This document shows positions 35,001 through 45,750 of a DNA stretch of 64,000 bases, piece by piece; the first letter of the stretch is position 1, and every line of letters begins with the position of its first letter. The DNA is taken from NCBI GenBank assembly GCA_020283715.1, contig JAIQCW010000088.1, forward strand, positions 37,240-101,239. Reading direction: 5' to 3'. The notes under the pieces are model-generated. The model was given only the letters and a program-made list of their open reading frames with translations. It did not search any database and was not told the DNA's origin. Source of the stretch: Cytauxzoon felis (Eukaryota; Apicomplexa; Aconoidasida; Piroplasmida; Theileriidae). The translations under genes were made by a program, and so were the position numbers.

Positions 35001-35152
35001 CTGATGAAGATGAAATAAATGCGGATTTGGTATTTAATATATTTTATAAATTGATGTATATAAAGTTAATTGATGACGACAATTTTTCAAAAGAGTATGT
35101 TTACTTTGATGTAATAAATTCCATATTTCAGTCTTTTATTGATAATTTATAA
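32024..35152 (+). CDS. Large alpha-helical protein, unassigned
   Basis: 1,042 residues in one exon. It is rich in Leu/Ile/Asn helices throughout, starting LKLICNRKISELNDNELLKLLESLEWP, which resembles the helical repeats of organellar RNA-binding (FAST-kinase/RAP-like) or HEAT/ARM proteins. I see no RAP end or catalytic motif. One Gly/Arg-rich insert lies near residues 475-490 (EVRGRRGGRDGGG). No MHE is present within it, notable for so large an ORF. The start is the first ATG after an in-frame stop, and the next gene follows after only 53 bp on the same strand. Coding status is certain; function is unknown. Confidence 0.75.
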   Translation: MCLNNPAVKLKLICNRKISELNDNELLKLLESLEWPAKTSAFLSKNERLPLWILNKLLSHIKKIKQNDVKNFKFSTVYIQLVDYLITHVPQKNLLSNNGNALNKIIKLQCVPTDVNNGMLEAYLNHVIAINNLLKNIGGLEVREGYEERCKDESKDKSPIHGRMDDVGVWEDSDNIILLRNRPSVKLIMSLNQDDLVNLLLHSVNLYKIWVELGIEMEVIDSVLQEIIQHVVILIDMLYIVLSCNGNHKSVHDVIVNVLMEPLVKMRWYLDDCISMIKEYTNACCKILNLIMGKRYINNFIEFINKKIYNESKNKNKLPHNSKFILSVMGYLECKDGDILRGISLMLPEIFKVLICNLREHRRCIVSYSHIFVQKILKLSSVDSTNYFIQCLYAIVSSLKEHNILTYTDEGKELINEVIHDVIKFSIKVLGSIYADGEVMSHTNHLWDTLRLTLPLKLDEYIEDVLKVLYISLEVRGRRGGRDGGGVDGDFTSHDTLLSDIVLAYASSNDLSSLLLSICKLSEDNFSNTSILLTAGVSESLKHSSNYMSTNQIPLILSTFTDCCTNVNDKVLQFMTNALLPFLKGLNFNKFVIVNRVIREFVKLFDVISNHLEPQLALEITITCRKLLSWISINHGDIQIINILNSIYKKFVVGYNGGFSHHIFFNICYHFQMVLNERHYLNDECNDIISTWGEEYINMGWMQEDRIKYELINGDVQFSQYIKVFNSFIVDDYINYVVKNKYSYTFIILFINEGNIKNLFDYLMDSFNFDICIEVINYYKMLNDVEFQLLLKKIENYGDLKTSIDMFIYILQYELRINQSRCFKHLFDTISSERGIFHEHHNDLNLLKSLYIFYSLIINKVIGEDKRKVQEILFKITHISSIDEILNFNPESLFKSSLLSGIVENLNITSLNFCFNLPQVIKFINGVNKPPPERSFNLNLLRLVLKSDLKFNNSILVEIYNLFPNEYTPSILLNTPHYFPPFEVINLLAKCITDEDEINADLVFNIFYKLMYIKLIDDDNFSKEYVYFDVINSIFQSFIDNL

Positions 35153-35205
35153 TAAATTTAAATTGGGTTTTTTAACTTTTTTATGGGGACAGTATAAATC
35201 ATTAG

Positions 35206-36352
35206 ATGATTGGTGAGTATTTAAAGAGTCACTCAATTTATTTAATGTATAGGCATAATCGCTTGACATGTATAGAATTGCTACATGTCGATAAGAGTTT
35301 TAATGACTTCGCACCTGTCATGAGATTATTACTCGCACATTTAAACGATCTTCGACACACAAACCATAACAAACCCGAAATTCTAATTCGAAATTATAAA
35401 AAAAACTGCAACACTTTAATTAAACTCTACAACATCACCAAGACACGTACGTTGAAATCAAGTTTCATAAACAATCCACAGTACACGATATTCAGTTCCA
35501 AGTCAACGAACTCTTACACATGGCAATCAACATCGGATTCATATTAGCAAACAGGTATTTGAACCCAATTAATTTCCATTACATATCAGAACAAATAATA
35601 ACAAACATCTAGAACAAATCAGCAACGTCATTTACAATCTCATACATAACCAAATCAAACATAGTATGTTTCAAGGAACATAATGAACACTCCACCTGAG
35701 GTTACCACCACCGTTGCCACTAGGCGTGGAGCCTCTCCTAATTACCTATCTCTAAAGAGTAGAGCCACTCCCGGAGATCGTGGTGAAGGTACTGATTGGA
35801 CCTCAAGTGGAACCCGTAGCTGATCTCAGGGAAGCGGAGGGGGAAGTAAATAAAGGAGCTGACGGCAGGATAAACCTCAGGTGGAAGTGGAAGCTGTGAT
35901 TGCACTTCAGGTGTATTCTCCTTCATGTTCATATATATTCTACAGATGAGGGTATGGCATATGGTGAATTAAATGTTTGTGTGAATAGATGGATAGGTAG
36001 GGCTCATTGTGTAACTGGAATGATGAATAATTATGTTGAGATGATATCGGGTGTATATAGTTTGGATATGTATGAGAATTTATTGAATATAATGGATATG
36101 ATATCCAATAGGCGGATAATATCAAAGACTAAATGGTATATCCCTCATTTGTTGGTGCCTATTATAAATTTAAGTTTTAAAATGGATGAAGTGAATCTAG
36201 ATGATGAAAATTTCATAAATTGTAAGAAGATTATTAAGAATTGTATAAGAAATTCAATAAAGAGATGTGACACCAAGACGAGACAGAATTTATTTCTACA
36301 ATTGAAGAATGATGCAAGAGTATACATCAAAGATGTTATTTTGAAGACGTGA
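35206..36352 (+). CDS. Hypothetical helical protein, four exons
   Basis: Exons 35206-35446, 35482-35554, 35590-35663 and 35946-36352 join in phase to about 264 residues. The sequence is helical (HNRLTCIELLHVDKSFNDF, VMRLLLAHLNDLRH, GMAYGELNVCVNRWIGRAH) with no motif I recognise. The last intron, 282 nt, contains MHE copy 18; the first two are about 35 nt. The stop lies 16 bp from the convergent LSM gene stop. Confidence 0.6.
35690..35887 (+). repeat. MHE copy 18, intron of the 35.2-kb gene, sense
   Basis: Compact copy with D and C separated by a short spacer; B cassettes are the GCCACTAGGCGTGGAG type and CTGACGGCAGG. Confidence 0.9.
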
Positions 36353-36368
36353 TATCAAGAGGTGATGA

Positions 36369-37123
36369 TCAATTTGTAGGACTAATTGATACGATAGAGT
36401 TGGCGCTAAGGTATAGGATGAGAGATGTAAAGGTAACGATTAAACATACTTAATGTATAAAAATGGGCATGAAATTCCATCATTTGTACATGCATTCAGC
36501 AATAAAATGTTACAATCTCTATCAAATAATGATAATTTACCATAATATTCTTGAAAATTTTTATTTACTATACATTTTACTCTTATTTTTAATCCATAAA
36601 TCCTCTTGAGATATTTATAACATAAATTATTTGATTTTAAATAACCACTCAATCTAAGCTCTAGTAATGCTCTAGTCAATTCAGCTTCAGATTTTATACG
36701 CGATATATACTTCTCAAGGGCTGAAGGAATTATATTCGGCGATTAGCATAATCTAGACTTACACTTTTTCAATTTTATTGATTTCGTACTAATACTTCTT
36801 ATGGTCCTGGAACGACTCTCCAACTCCTCATTCTTAGGCTGAACAGACCATGGAAGTAAATATACAGCGTGAGAGATGTTACCCAGGGATAATCTAGTCT
36901 GCTTCAAATTAGCAATTGCATCACGAAGATTCTACAAGTAATTGATGTGAGAAATGTATTAAATGTCAACACAAAATAAGATATATCATTAACATACATC
37001 ATTATCAATGTCATTTAACAATGTCTTGTAGAATAAATCATCATTTGATGGATTATTCAGCTCAGGATCCAATAATAGACTCGGATCAAACTCTGACGAT
37101 AGTATAGAATGCACATTTGACAT
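36369..37123 (-). CDS. LSM-domain protein with N-terminal extension (possibly LSM11-like)
   Basis: Four exons (about 37123-36997, 36932-36763, 36720-36450, 36405-36369), roughly 200 residues. The N-terminal 120 residues are unrecognised (NLRDAIANLKQTRLSLGNISH, SRSRTIRSIS). The C-terminal part has an Sm1-like segment, KIRVKCIVNKNFQEYYGKLSLFDRDCNILLLNAC split as read here, and a short Sm2-like end NANSIVSIS. The layout recalls LSM11 or other extended Sm-like proteins that bind RNA in the nucleus. The Sm2 exon depends on an inferred splice; without it the ORF ends after YIKYV. My exon lengths leave a one-base uncertainty. Confidence 0.5.
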
Positions 37124-37821
37124 TCAGCGATGTTAAATGTTATTTGAAAAGTTATTAAATTAAATTATAATGCGATTTTTATCAGTTTAAATTAATTTAC
37201 ATTCTTATGTATCCAAATGTATACACTTGGACACCATTCGCTTACACATTTCAAAATAGTAAGACTATACCTTGTAGAATTGATTCTATTAATAATATCA
37301 TTCAATCAATATAGTATTATATTCATATAACTCCGTTTGGTGATGTCTTTTGCGTATTTTCCCCCTTTGGAAAATATACACATTAATCCTCAACGAGACG
37401 ATCTAACAACTTCGAGTCTACTTCAAACTTGCAATTATCCATAAATCCAACTATATTCGACCAAAATTCCGTAGCTATACTGCACGTATGCTACACATAT
37501 AACTCGATTTAATCCTATACTCTCCCTCGTATATATCCACTTGATAATTTTTACAACTCGACGACGAAATCTTGATTTGTAGATCCATAAACATCAATAT
37601 AATCATAGATGAGTCTGAACTTGCAATTTACAATTAAAGTTTAGTATAGATTGAAAATTTATTCATATCCTGAATGTAATCTTAATATACATGGCTATTA
37701 ATGTAGCAGTATTTTGTATAGCATACCTTGATCAATTATGCTTTAGATATACATGTATATATAGTTGACAAATAGTATTTCCTGAAACCGTATAAAACGT
37801 CATCTTGATTTTCATGTAATA
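37124..37821. other. Intergenic region, nothing recognised
   Basis: 698 bp between divergent genes, AT-rich. No ORF of note, no MHE and no RNA gene that I can recognise; presumably two promoters. Confidence 0.5.
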
Positions 37822-39732
37822 ATGGATGAACATACTGATGGCAATGAGTATGACTCATTAAAGAATAATAACTACAACAATAGAATATGTACTGTAAATT
37901 ATAAAGAACTTAAAAGTTCATGTAATATTGATAAATACGCTGCAGAATTAGATAATAAAGTAGTTGATAATGATAAACAGGTAGATGATTTATTAGAATT
38001 ATACAAGGATGAATCTATATTTCCTATATCTTGTAATAGGGTATCTGCATATTTTAACAAGAAAATGAATGCTATAGAGCATTATTTAATGCATTTTAAA
38101 AGTATTATACCATATATGAAGTGTGAACATTGCGAAATGCTAAAGAGGCATTTGAATGTAAATGGTGTGATGAATCCAAATAATAAACTATTATACGAAG
38201 ATGAGGACGATTTCAATCACTGTCTCGATGATAAAATTACAAATTTACACGTTTCAAATGGTGATGACTACATTTCCATAGGTCAGATATCAGATATTAA
38301 CAAGTTGGACGTCAATGATGAACTTGAATATAAAGACGTTAAAATTGCACTCGCCAAAGGAGATGATGCATTATTGAAGGGTGAATTAATGAAGAATGAA
38401 GACATTGTAAGTTTTATATCCCTTTTATCAATGACACTTATCTAGGTACAAGTTGAAGAATCTGTAATTCAAGAAAATATCACAAAGCCTGATACAGAAT
38501 CTGATCAATCACCAAAGGAGGAGGAAGTTATAGAAACGGTAGATGTCTCGAATGATGAATTAAACTCCAATGTGGATGAATCTGGATTTAACTGTGTTCT
38601 GCAACATCCACTGGATACGGAGATCAAGAATGACGAGATTACATGTTGTAGCGTCTCGAGAAACAAGTCATGCCTAGTTACAGGTACAAGGAATGGTTTT
38701 ATAAATTTATGGGTCTTTCATAAAGATGACACTGAAACTAACAGTGAAGTTGATGGTAAAAGTTACAAGATGAAGATAATAACTTGGAGATTGTTAAACA
38801 CGAAGCCAAATATATGCGTCAAGGGTCATGATAACGGTGTAACTTCAATATATGTGAATGATAGTGATGAATGCAACTACATTATAACTTCAATCGGAGG
38901 TGATTTGTATGTTAAACTCTGGAGATTTGACGGTGTGAAGTTGACGTCGTTGGCTGAAACAATGGTGAGTAATAATCCACCAATTCATGGAGCATACATC
39001 AATGATATGCTAATAACCTCATCGAATGGTAAAATTGAGACATGGGAGATTGTTGACAGAGAGTTGAAGAAGACATCAAAATCAACAAAGACATGCAAGT
39101 CATTATCTCACGTATCAACATCACCTAGTGGTAAACACATCGCTGTAGGTGGTAAAGACGGAATAGTAATGTTATATAGAGTAAATAAATTAAAACAAAT
39201 TGGTACAATAGAGTGTAAAACTGGAGATGTTGAGGATTCTATAACTGGTATAGCGTGGAATAAATCAGAAACAGCAATGTGTATAACAAATTCGAAGATA
39301 AGATTGGTGATATTGGATGGTAAGAAATCAAAGTGTATAGAGGAATTTAAATGTAATGAGGACAAAAACTGTAGACCATGTGGATTTTATGGTACTGAAA
39401 ATAATTATTTGATGTGTATATCTAAATCGAGTGCTATATATACATGGAAGTGTACGAGTACATCAAAGGGATCAAATGAAGTAATAAAAATTAATAAAAA
39501 TTTTACAAAATTCAAGTCAAATATGAAATCATCGCAATTTATTGATATTTATAATATGAAAGAATGGGATTATATATTGAAATTAATTAGACAATTGGGT
39601 GCTGATGTTGTTATACAGGAGGGTTGTCTGGGTTGTGGAAAGAGATCGATGAAATTGAATGGAAATAAAGATTTATTATTATTAACATCCAATAATGGCC
39701 ATGAAATTTATTTTTCTACGATAAGACAATGA
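37822..39732 (+). CDS. WD40-repeat protein, unassigned
   Basis: Two exons (37822-38406, 38446-39732) give about 624 residues. The first 220 residues are acidic and unrecognised, with one CEHCEML pair of cysteines. The rest is a WD40 propeller: LVTGTRNGFINLWVF, VTSIYVNDS..LYVKLWRFDG, MLITSSNGKIETWEI, IAVGGKDGIVMLYRV, and ITGIAWNKSETAMCI. The last 40 residues contain a CLGCGK motif. WD40 propellers are protein-binding scaffolds, so no pathway can be assigned. Confidence 0.75.
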
Positions 39733-39757
39733 TTTTATATCATATTTTAATATATAA

Positions 39758-40293
39758 ATGGCTAACATCGCTAGAGAATTGCTCAAGAGGCAATATTTAG
39801 GTAAGATTTAAGGTATAAATATATATAATATATAATAATAGAAATTATTAAAGATGGTAACTGTATGTTCTCTGTAGGTTTAGAAGATGATGATTACTTT
39901 AAATGGCGTGTTTGTTTTGAAGGTCCACCGGATACACCTTATGAAGGTGGTATATTTACTGTAATTATAACATTCCCAGATACATTCCCAAATAATCCAC
40001 CATCAATGGTATTTGAACAGGAAATGTGGCATCCAAATATATACCCTGGTGGTAAAGTATGTATAAGTATATTACATCCACCTGGTATGGATTACTATAA
40101 TGAACAAGAACGACCAGAAGAACGTTGGAGACCAATTTTAGGCGTAGAATCAATACTAGTTAGTGTAATTTCAATGCTAGGCGAACCTAATCTTGAATCA
40201 CCAGCCAATGTCGATGCCGCTATACATCTCAAAAACAATCCAATCGACTATCGTAAACATGTAATGAAATTAACCAGAAAAACATTAGAATAA
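39758..40293 (+). CDS. Ubiquitin-conjugating enzyme E2, UBE2G/UBC7 type
   Basis: Two exons (39758-39800, 39842-40293) give about 164 residues, the family size. The catalytic cysteine is in HPNIYPGGKVCISILH, followed by the 13-residue acidic insertion GMDYYNEQERPEERW that marks the UBC7/UBE2G/CDC34 class. FPNNPPSMVFE is the usual HPN-preceding strand. It transfers ubiquitin from E1 to an E3. UBC7-class E2s act in ERAD, which would fit with the RING ligase at 18.2 kb; the link is inference only. Confidence 0.95.
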
Positions 40294-40379
40294 TATTATA
40301 CTACATTACTTAATATCATATATAACTCTTTAACCATTATAATTAAACATAATCTTTATTCCATTGTCTTGAAGACTTT

Positions 40380-40587
40380 CCACCGAGGTCCAATATCTTC
40401 AACTCTTCCACTAGGCGTGGTGGCCTCCTCTATTTATCTCCCCTTCCAGCTCCCGTAGATCGCTTCCAGGTTCCACTCGAGGTCCAATATCTTCACCTCT
40501 TCCACTAGGCGTGGTGCCTCTTCTATTTATTTCCCCTTCCAGCTCCCATAGATCGCTTCCAGGTAGTCCACTTGAGGTCCAATCACT
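40380..40587 (-). repeat. MHE copy 19, two C modules without D, intergenic
   Basis: Two tandem A-B-C units of the DLRELEGE type. The D module expected next is found about 245 bp away (copy 20), so this may be one element split by an insertion. Confidence 0.85.
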
Positions 40588-40831
40588 AACATCTTTTTAC
40601 CTCTGAATTTTGAAGGAAATCCTGAATTTCTGTGGAAACTCATGAAGATATCTCAATGATTAATAGATGAAATTTAAATCTCAATACTTCATTCAAGGGG
40701 ATTTTGATGATTCTATATGATTCACATATCCTCATCTCATTCCATTTTATATTCATTGAGATATCTGAACAAACATTGATTCCGTCACTTTATCCTTATC
40801 TCGCCGAGATTAGATTTATAACCTCAACCTC

Positions 40832-40928
40832 CGCCACGATCTCCGGGAGTGGCAATACTCTTTAGAGATAGGTAAATAGAAGGGCCTCCACGGCGAGTGG
40901 AACGGAGGTTGATTGGACCTCAAGTAGA
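40832..40928 (-). repeat. MHE copy 20 (D plus B), at the 3' end of the SART3-like gene
   Basis: D stem CTCTTTAGAG with the CCACGGCGAGTGG cassette. A one-base loss in GGCCCTTC (elsewhere GGCCTCTTC) shifts the frame, and the SART3-like ORF then ends at a TAA inside the D module. Confidence 0.85.
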
Positions 40929-43900
40929 GAATATGAAAAAGACAAATTTGATTGACAATAATGTAAGGATAATTTATATTTTGGTAAAGTTGATTTTTTT
41001 TTAATTTTGGTATAGTTTTTGGGTATAGGTTTGTTGATGTTATCATATGATTGTATGGGTATAGGTTTATTAGATTTAGAGATGATAATTTCTCTACCAT
41101 TGAATTTAGTAGATGATAATAATAATGAATCGATAGCACTACGTTCATTATCGAATTCGACATAACCATAACCTTTAGATTTATTAAATTTATTACGGCA
41201 TATAAAACATTTATTAGGTTGACATTTATTAATAATAAAAAAATTATATAATTCATCTTCAGTAGTATCAAATGATAAATTAGTAATATAAACAGTTTTA
41301 TTAATATTATTTAAATTAAAATTAATAGATTTATTTTTATTAATAATAGGTATAGAAGGTTTAATTTGAAATTTAATATTATTAAATATACAATTTATAT
41401 AATTATTATTAAAATTATAATTTAAATCTAATAATTTTTTTATAATAATTTTTGATGAATTATTAAAATTAAATTGTACATAACAATAATTATCATTAGG
41501 ATTATTAAATCGTACATCATTTGGTGTATAACCTATTGATTGAAAAAATTCTTTAATTGTTATTATTATAGATTTATTATTTTTTATATTATCAATAAAT
41601 TTTATAAATAATATATTATCTTCAAATAATAATTTTGTAGGTTTTGATATCAAACATTTAAATAATTTATTTTTTTATTACATTCTAATGCATATTTAGC
41701 ATTATTTGAATTATCATATTCAATATAACATATATTCCTATTCTTTATATAACGTACCTCTCTATAACCATCATATTTTGAAAATATCTCAATTATACCC
41801 AATTCATCTATACCATCCATACCATATATATATATTATATTATCCTCACCTATACCATATAACCAATCATATATCACAGATCCTCTAGATAATAAATAAT
41901 GACCACCCTCCATTCCACTTGAGGTTATATCACTACCTTCATCTCCACCTTTTTTCGTCCTGCCGTCAGCTTCTCTATTTACTTCCCCCTCCGCTTCCCT
42001 GAGATCAGCTGCGGGTAGTCCACTTGAGGTTACATTACTATCATTATCTTCACGTTCTTCTGGGTTGATATTATTAGATCCGGTTGATGAATTATGGGGA
42101 CTATCATGGGGTTTATTATCTGAATTATGGGGTATATTCTTTTTGTGAGGTTTTTTATCCCCAGAATACCCCATTCCACTTGAGGTTATATCACTATCTT
42201 CAACACTTCCACTAGGCGTGGTGCCTCCTCTATTTACTTCCCCCTCCGCTTCCCTGAGATCAGCTACGGGTTCCACTCGAGGTCTAGTACTACTCTTCCT
42301 TCCACTTGAGGTTACATCCAACACATCCTTAGAACCATCTTCCATCATTCCCATGATGGATGATCCATCACAACCTTCCTCACCGCCACGATCTCTGGGA
42401 GTGGCTTTACCCTTCAGGGATAGGTAATTGGAAGAGCTGTCTGCAAGACCAACGGTGGTTGTAACCTCAGGTGTAGAGCCTCGACGGCGAGTGGAAGTAG
42501 AAGTGGATTGAACTTCGAGTGGAGAGCTCTCTGCAGGAGAAAGCGAGGTGATTGTAACTTCAGGTGTAGAGCTGACGGCAGGACGACCTACGGTGGATGT
42601 AACCTCATGTGGAGTTGTTGTATAACTTTCATTTGTATATTCATGTATATTTGGTAATGAAGTTGATGATGAGTTTTCGGTATGTATAAAATCGGTTGAG
42701 AGTCCTTCTGTAGATGAAGCTTCGCTATTATCGATATGTTTACATGTATGTTGTATTTTGAGTGGTGGTTCATCATGTATATTATCATAATCACCAATAA
42801 TATTTAAAGGTGGTATATTTGTATAATTATGTTTAAATTTTAAATTAGGTGAGCATTCAGGTGTAGTAAATGTACTAGAATTACTAAAATAATTAGATAA
42901 TATTATAGATGGTACAGGTGATGATGGTGGTGGCATAGGTATATTATTAGGTGGTACAGCAGGTGCTATAGAAGGTTCAGCAGATTCTATACCATACCAA
43001 GTAGCTCTAGTAATAACTTCTAAATCTTTTAATGTTAATATAGATGATTTTTTATTATATATATTTTTAATTAATATACCAGAATCTGATGATGTTTCTG
43101 ATATAGTTTCAAATTTTCTACGTCTTTTATCCCTTTTTAATATAATATTATTTAAACTTAATGTATTATTATTATTTATATTTGTATTATATGATGATAT
43201 TATCATATGTGCTTTCTTTATATCATCAACATTACCATATGTTTGTACATAATCTATATATTCTTCTGATAATTCACATGATAATATTAATGATAAACCA
43301 ATTTCATATAACCATATTATTAAATTATGATTATTATAACCATTTATATCTATATCTATCATAATATATTTCTTTATACCATTATATATACATCTTATCA
43401 TAGATTCATCCATATTATTTAATGATTTTATACCATCTATTATATTCAACCAACATATACTCTCATTCTTATATAATGTTAATAAACAACCAATCACATC
43501 TATATATTTACTCTCTATACCACGTATCATTAAACGTAATTCATACTTACTCCAATATATCAATAATCTATATATACCCTTACACCAATCCTTCAACATA
43601 CAATCTACAGACAAGCCACTTGAGGTTATATCCATATCTTCAACACTTCCACCTGAAGTTGTCCTGCCGTCTCCACCTGAGGTTACATTCCTGCCGTCAG
43701 CTCTTTTAATTACTTCCCCCTCCGCTTCCCTGAGATCAGCTGCGGGTTCCACTTGAGGTCCAGTACTACCCTTCATTCCACTCGAGGTTACATCACTAAC
43801 ATCCTTAGAACCATCTTCCATCATTCCCATGATGGATGATCCATCTCTAACTTCATCACTACCTTCACCTTGTAATACATGTGAATCATGGGGTTTATTA

Positions 43901-45704
43901 TCATTATGAGGTTTATTATCCCCATAATCCTCTTTTGCCCCATATTCTCCACTTGAGGTCGTTTTTTCCACTCGCCTCCACCTGAGGTCGTCCTGCCGTC
44001 AGCTTCTCTATTTATATCCCCTTCCAGCTCCCGTGGATCGCTTCCAGGTTCCACTCGAGGTCCAGTACTACCCTTCGTACCAATCGCAGTTCTACCTGAT
44101 GTCTTGCCGTTGCCACTCGCCGTGGTGGCTCTTCTATTTACTTCCCCCTCAAGTTCCCGTAGATCACTTTCGGGTTTTCCACCTGAGGTTACATCTTCCG
44201 GTTTAATATTATTTGTACCAGTTGATAAATTATGGGGATCATTATGGTGTTTTTTATCTGATATTGTGGGATTATTGTGTTTTTTACCCCCATCTTCCCC
44301 ACTTTTCCCCATATTGCCACGATCTCTGGGAGTGGCTTTACCCATTTGGGATAACAAATTAGAAGAGCTGTCTGCAAGACCAACCTCAGGTGGAGAGCTG
44401 TCTGCAGGACGACCTACGGTAGAGGTAACCTCGTGTGGATAGTATTGTTTTGGAGGTATGAGTAGTTTACTTTCAGTGATTGAGAGTGAGTGTTGTAGAT
44501 TACATGTATTATTATCATCATCATCTTCATCTTCATGGATATAATGTATATTGATTAATTTATTAATGAAATGAAATGTATGATTATATTTATTACAGGT
44601 ATTGATACCATTTTGTAATATATTTCTAAATTCTTGTATAGAATTAGGGAATATTCTACGTATACAATCAGCAGTAGTAATATGTAAATTAATAAGATTA
44701 TTTAAATCATTAGTAGAAGTAATAGAATGTTTAAATAATAATAGAAATTGTTTAATATTATGACAAGTAGTAGAATGTAATAATAAATAATTAATCCAAA
44801 TATTAATACAATTTGGTATATATTTTGTAGCTCTTTTATATATATTTAATGACTTATATGGATAATATTTTAATATAAAATTAGCATAATTTATCCATAA
44901 ATCAGATCTTTCATAACCTAAATGATCTAATGCTCTTTTATATATAATATTTATATTATTATAATTACCATTATTTAATTCATATTCTATATATTCATTC
45001 CATAATTCATTAATATTATTTGTTTTTATTACATTATTAAATTCATCTTGTATTTTTAATTCAAAACATTTTCTATTTTCCCATAATTCATAACCTAATT
45101 TATGATAATTTATACCTTCTTTTATTGATTTTTTATATTGTAATTTTAATTCATTTTCCCATACTATATATTCATCTAATAAATCACTTAAACCACCTAA
45201 TGGTAATGATAATTGACGATAAAATAAATTTCTAATATGATTTATTTTTATATCATCTTCATTATTATTTATATTCTCTATAAATTTTCTATATTCTGAC
45301 CATAATAATGGACCATCTAATGCATGTAAACCAAATTCATCTATACTCTTCTCATATAATTTATATAATCTTATATAATCTTTATTATTTATATATTCAT
45401 AATTCAAATATGATAACCATAATTCTACTGATGGCTCATTCTCTAATGCTATCTTATATATTAATATAACATCATCATATATATTATATCTCTTTATATC
45501 ATTTATATAATATAACCAATATCTATCATCTATTAAACAATATTTTATACATTCTTTCATAAATTTATATAAATATATTATATCATTCAATTCTATAGAC
45601 ATACTCATACCCAAATTATATAACTCTTGATTCCATACATCATCCTTTATACTCTCCAATAATCTATCCAATGATAATCTACATACTTCCATATTATTAT
45701 ACAT
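40862..45704 (-). CDS. SART3/Prp24-like splicing factor, disrupted by two apparent one-base frameshifts
   Basis: Three overlapping ORFs make one gene. 45704-44450 encodes HAT repeats (ELWLSYLNYEYINN, ELWNEYIEYELNNGNYNN, DLWINYANFILKYYP). 43600-42650 continues with HAT-like helices and a linker. 42000-40940 encodes RRMs (IYIYGMDGIDELGIIEIFSKY; TVYITNLSFDTTEDELYNFF, GYGYVEFDNERSA). This is the order in SART3, which recycles U4/U6 snRNPs. The frame changes at an A6 run (43962-43967) and an A7 run (41670-41676); one extra A in each would restore a single ORF. MHE-derived sequence fills about 1.5 kb, between HAT blocks and before the RRMs. The last residues also come from an MHE, so the usual SART3 C-terminal motif is not visible. 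Confidence 0.8.
41914..42036 (-). repeat. MHE copy 21 (C module), in exon of the SART3-like gene
   Basis: Sense and open ([20 protein letters not shown]). Follows copy 22 after a spacer with NNINPEE and Asp/His/Pro-rich repeats. Confidence 0.9.
42174..42614 (-). repeat. MHE copy 22, in exon of the SART3-like gene
   Basis: Complete element with several A and B modules at its 5' side. The D stem is the variant CCCTTCAGGG (42410-42419). The spacer holds the CCATCATTCCCATGATGG hairpin (GSSIMGMMEDG). Confidence 0.92.
43615..43846 (-). repeat. MHE copy 23 (C module and GSSIMGMMEDG spacer), in exon of the SART3-like gene
   Basis: Sense and open; [17 protein letters not shown] followed by two B/A units. 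No own D module; probably part of a composite with copy 24. Confidence 0.9.
43947..44438 (-). repeat. MHE copy 24, composite with one D and two C modules, in exon of the SART3-like gene
   Basis: The D stem is CCCATTTGGG (44341-44350), giving [15 protein letters not shown] modules read [13 protein letters not shown] and SDPRELEGDINRE. The A6 frameshift lies inside this copy. Confidence 0.92.
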
Positions 45705-45750
45705 TATTTTATAACTATCATATATTATACAATCTTATTTCATAATTATA

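Noticed and set aside
35152..35206. Joining the 1,042-residue ORF to the next gene as one protein
   Set aside because: The first ORF ends in a clear TAA with no donor near it, and the 53-bp gap has no convincing intron. The GTGAGT at 35212 would lead to a stop if spliced.
37124..37821. tRNA or other structured RNA in gene-free stretches
   Set aside because: I looked for the tRNA T-loop GTTCRANNC and paired arms here and in the other gaps and found no convincing match; a covariance-model search would be needed.
43947..43990. A very short intron to explain the first SART3 frame change
   Set aside because: A GT..AG pair of about 30 nt exists inside the element (GTGGAGG..CAAG) but lacks the GTAAGT/GTATGT donors used elsewhere; an A-run length change is simpler.
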